Below are positions 5,543-6,498 of a stretch of 6,498 nt of DNA, one piece after another (the stretch's first letter is position 1; every line of letters begins with the position of its first letter). The notes below the pieces were generated by a model, which saw only the letters and a program-made list of their open reading frames with translations, was not told the origin of the DNA and did no database searches. Location of the stretch: NCBI GenBank assembly GCA_934667575.1, contig CAKUME010000068.1, positions 1 through 6,498 on the forward strand. Reading direction: 5' to 3'. This DNA is from an uncultured Eubacteriales bacterium. GTDB taxonomy: Bacteria; Bacillota; Clostridia; Oscillospirales; Acutalibacteraceae. Made by a program: the position numbers and the translations under genes.

Positions 5543-6498
5543 ATGAATATTGCGGTTGCACAATCCGGAGGTCCTACCTGCGTGATCAACGCGTCGCTGC
5601 TCGGCGTGGCGCGCGAGGCGATGCGCAGCGGGCGGGTGGAGCGTGTTTATGGCGCATGGAACGGCATTGAGGGGGTGCTCGAAGATCGGCTGCTCGACCT
5701 CACGGCACTGCTTGCCGACGCGCACAGCTGCGCGCTGCTGCGCCAAACCCCGGGCGCGGCGCTCGGCTCCTGCCGCCGCAAGCTGCCGGATCCCGCGCAG
5801 GACGACACGGTTTATCGCCGCATTGAGGAACGGTTTGCGCAATATGGCATCGAGGCGTTCTTTTATATTGGCGGCAACGACTCCATGGACACTACCGCCA
5901 AGCTGTCGGCGTGGTTTGCTGCGCAGCATAGCCCGGTGCGCGTGATCGGCGTGCCCAAAACGATCGACAACGACTTGATGTTTACCGATCACACGCCCGG
6001 CTTTGGCTCCGCGGCACGCTATCTTGCCGTGACCATGCAGGAGATTATTCGCGACAGCACCGTTTATAATCTGCCGTCGGTCACCATTGTGGAGATCATG
6101 GGCCGCAACGCGGGGTGGCTCACCGCATCGTGCTGCGTGCTGCGTGAAAACGGCGAACAGGCCCCGCAGCTGATCTATCTGCCCGAGGGCAAGTTCGGCA
6201 TCCGCAAATTCATCGACGATGTGCGCGCGGCGCAGCGGCAGCACAAAGCGGTGATCGCGGCGGTGTCGGAAGGCGTAGACCTGTCCGGCAGCGACCCGGG
6301 AGTGGAATATCAGTCCGGTGCAACCGACGTGTTCGGCCACAAATACCTTTCCGGCGTGGGCAAGCTGCTCGAGCGCGCCACCAAGCAGGAGCTGGGCTGC
6401 AAGGTGCGGTCGATTGAGCTGAACGTGATGCAGCGCTGCTCGTCGCACATCGCGTCCGAAACCGATCTGTGCGAAGCCGAGCAAATCGGCGCAGCAGC
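5543..6498 (+). CDS. pfp: PPi-dependent 6-phosphofructokinase (diphosphate-fructose-6-phosphate 1-phosphotransferase), N-terminal ~318 residues
   Basis: Phosphorylates fructose 6-phosphate to fructose 1,6-bisphosphate, using pyrophosphate rather than ATP; reversible, cytosolic, upper glycolysis. Visible motifs are GGPTCVIN (9-16), the phosphoryl-donor loop GGNDSMDTTAKL (110-121), the catalytic PKTIDNDL (138-145, Asp142 as the likely base), MGRNAGW (186-192) for sugar binding, PEG (214-216) and SEG (242-244). In this superfamily Asp at the second acidic position (here Asp113) and Lys in PKTIDND (Lys139) mark PPi specificity, whereas ATP enzymes carry Gly at both. So PPi use is well supported, though untested. 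Related enzymes are about 400-420 residues, so the C-terminal quarter lies past the right edge. ATG 5543 follows the purine-rich AAGGGA (5531-5536) at about 6 nt; the upstream ATG 5521 is out of frame. Preceded by a terminator and its own promoter. Confidence 0.94.
   Translation, partial: MNIAVAQSGGPTCVINASLLGVAREAMRSGRVERVYGAWNGIEGVLEDRLLDLTALLADAHSCALLRQTPGAALGSCRRKLPDPAQDDTVYRRIEERFAQYGIEAFFYIGGNDSMDTTAKLSAWFAAQHSPVRVIGVPKTIDNDLMFTDHTPGFGSAARYLAVTMQEIIRDSTVYNLPSVTIVEIMGRNAGWLTASCCVLRENGEQAPQLIYLPEGKFGIRKFIDDVRAAQRQHKAVIAAVSEGVDLSGSDPGVEYQSGATDVFGHKYLSGVGKLLERATKQELGCKVRSIELNVMQRCSSHIASETDLCEAEQIGAA

Noticed and set aside
5477..6484. A 335-residue open reading frame on the minus strand across pfp
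   Set aside because: Register-aligned antisense shadow of a gene with clear phosphofructokinase motifs.
1..6498. CRISPR arrays, insertion sequences, tRNA genes, phage or defence genes
   Set aside because: No spaced direct repeats, transposase or integrase motifs, cloverleaf or defence domains were seen; the region reads as ordinary core chromosome apart from the items reported.

Overview
The window looks like part of a chromosome from an anaerobic Bacillota (Clostridia), most likely a GC-rich gut Oscillospiraceae/Ruminococcaceae-type organism. This is inferred from a single-chain pyruvate:ferredoxin oxidoreductase, a PPi-type phosphofructokinase, a DUF1292 protein, strong AGGAGG-like ribosome binding sites, sigma-A type promoters in AT-rich gaps, and GC-rich coding DNA. 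No mobile element, CRISPR array, tRNA or rRNA was seen.

Layout. Positions 2878 to 1 (minus strand) encode the first ~959 residues of pyruvate:ferredoxin oxidoreductase (nifJ); its C-terminus lies outside the window. A divergent intergenic region (2879-3179) carries back-to-back promoters, several inverted and direct repeats, an operator-like palindrome in the nifJ leader, and a compact two-stem structure in the leader of the next gene. Positions 3180-4604 (plus) encode a CNNM/CorC-family membrane protein with intact CBS and CorC_HlyC domains but a transmembrane domain that has lost the usual polar and acidic metal-site signature residues. Positions 4700-5026 encode a very acidic 108-residue DUF1292 protein with its own near-consensus promoter. 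The 516-base gap 5027-5542 is not empty: it holds a structured non-coding RNA that I read as probable 6S RNA (about 5083-5304), a strong intrinsic terminator (5332-5365) and the leader of the last gene. From 5543 to the right edge runs the first ~318 residues of a PPi-dependent 6-phosphofructokinase (pfp).

How the genes relate. The two metabolic genes at the ends belong to one anaerobic energy economy: PPi-dependent phosphofructokinase saves ATP in upper glycolysis, and PFOR converts the resulting pyruvate to acetyl-CoA plus reduced ferredoxin. The middle genes appear to be independent units, each with its own promoter, rather than one operon. The most interesting items are the degenerate CNNM domain with its structured mRNA leader, the probable 6S RNA, and the operator-like palindrome in the nifJ leader.
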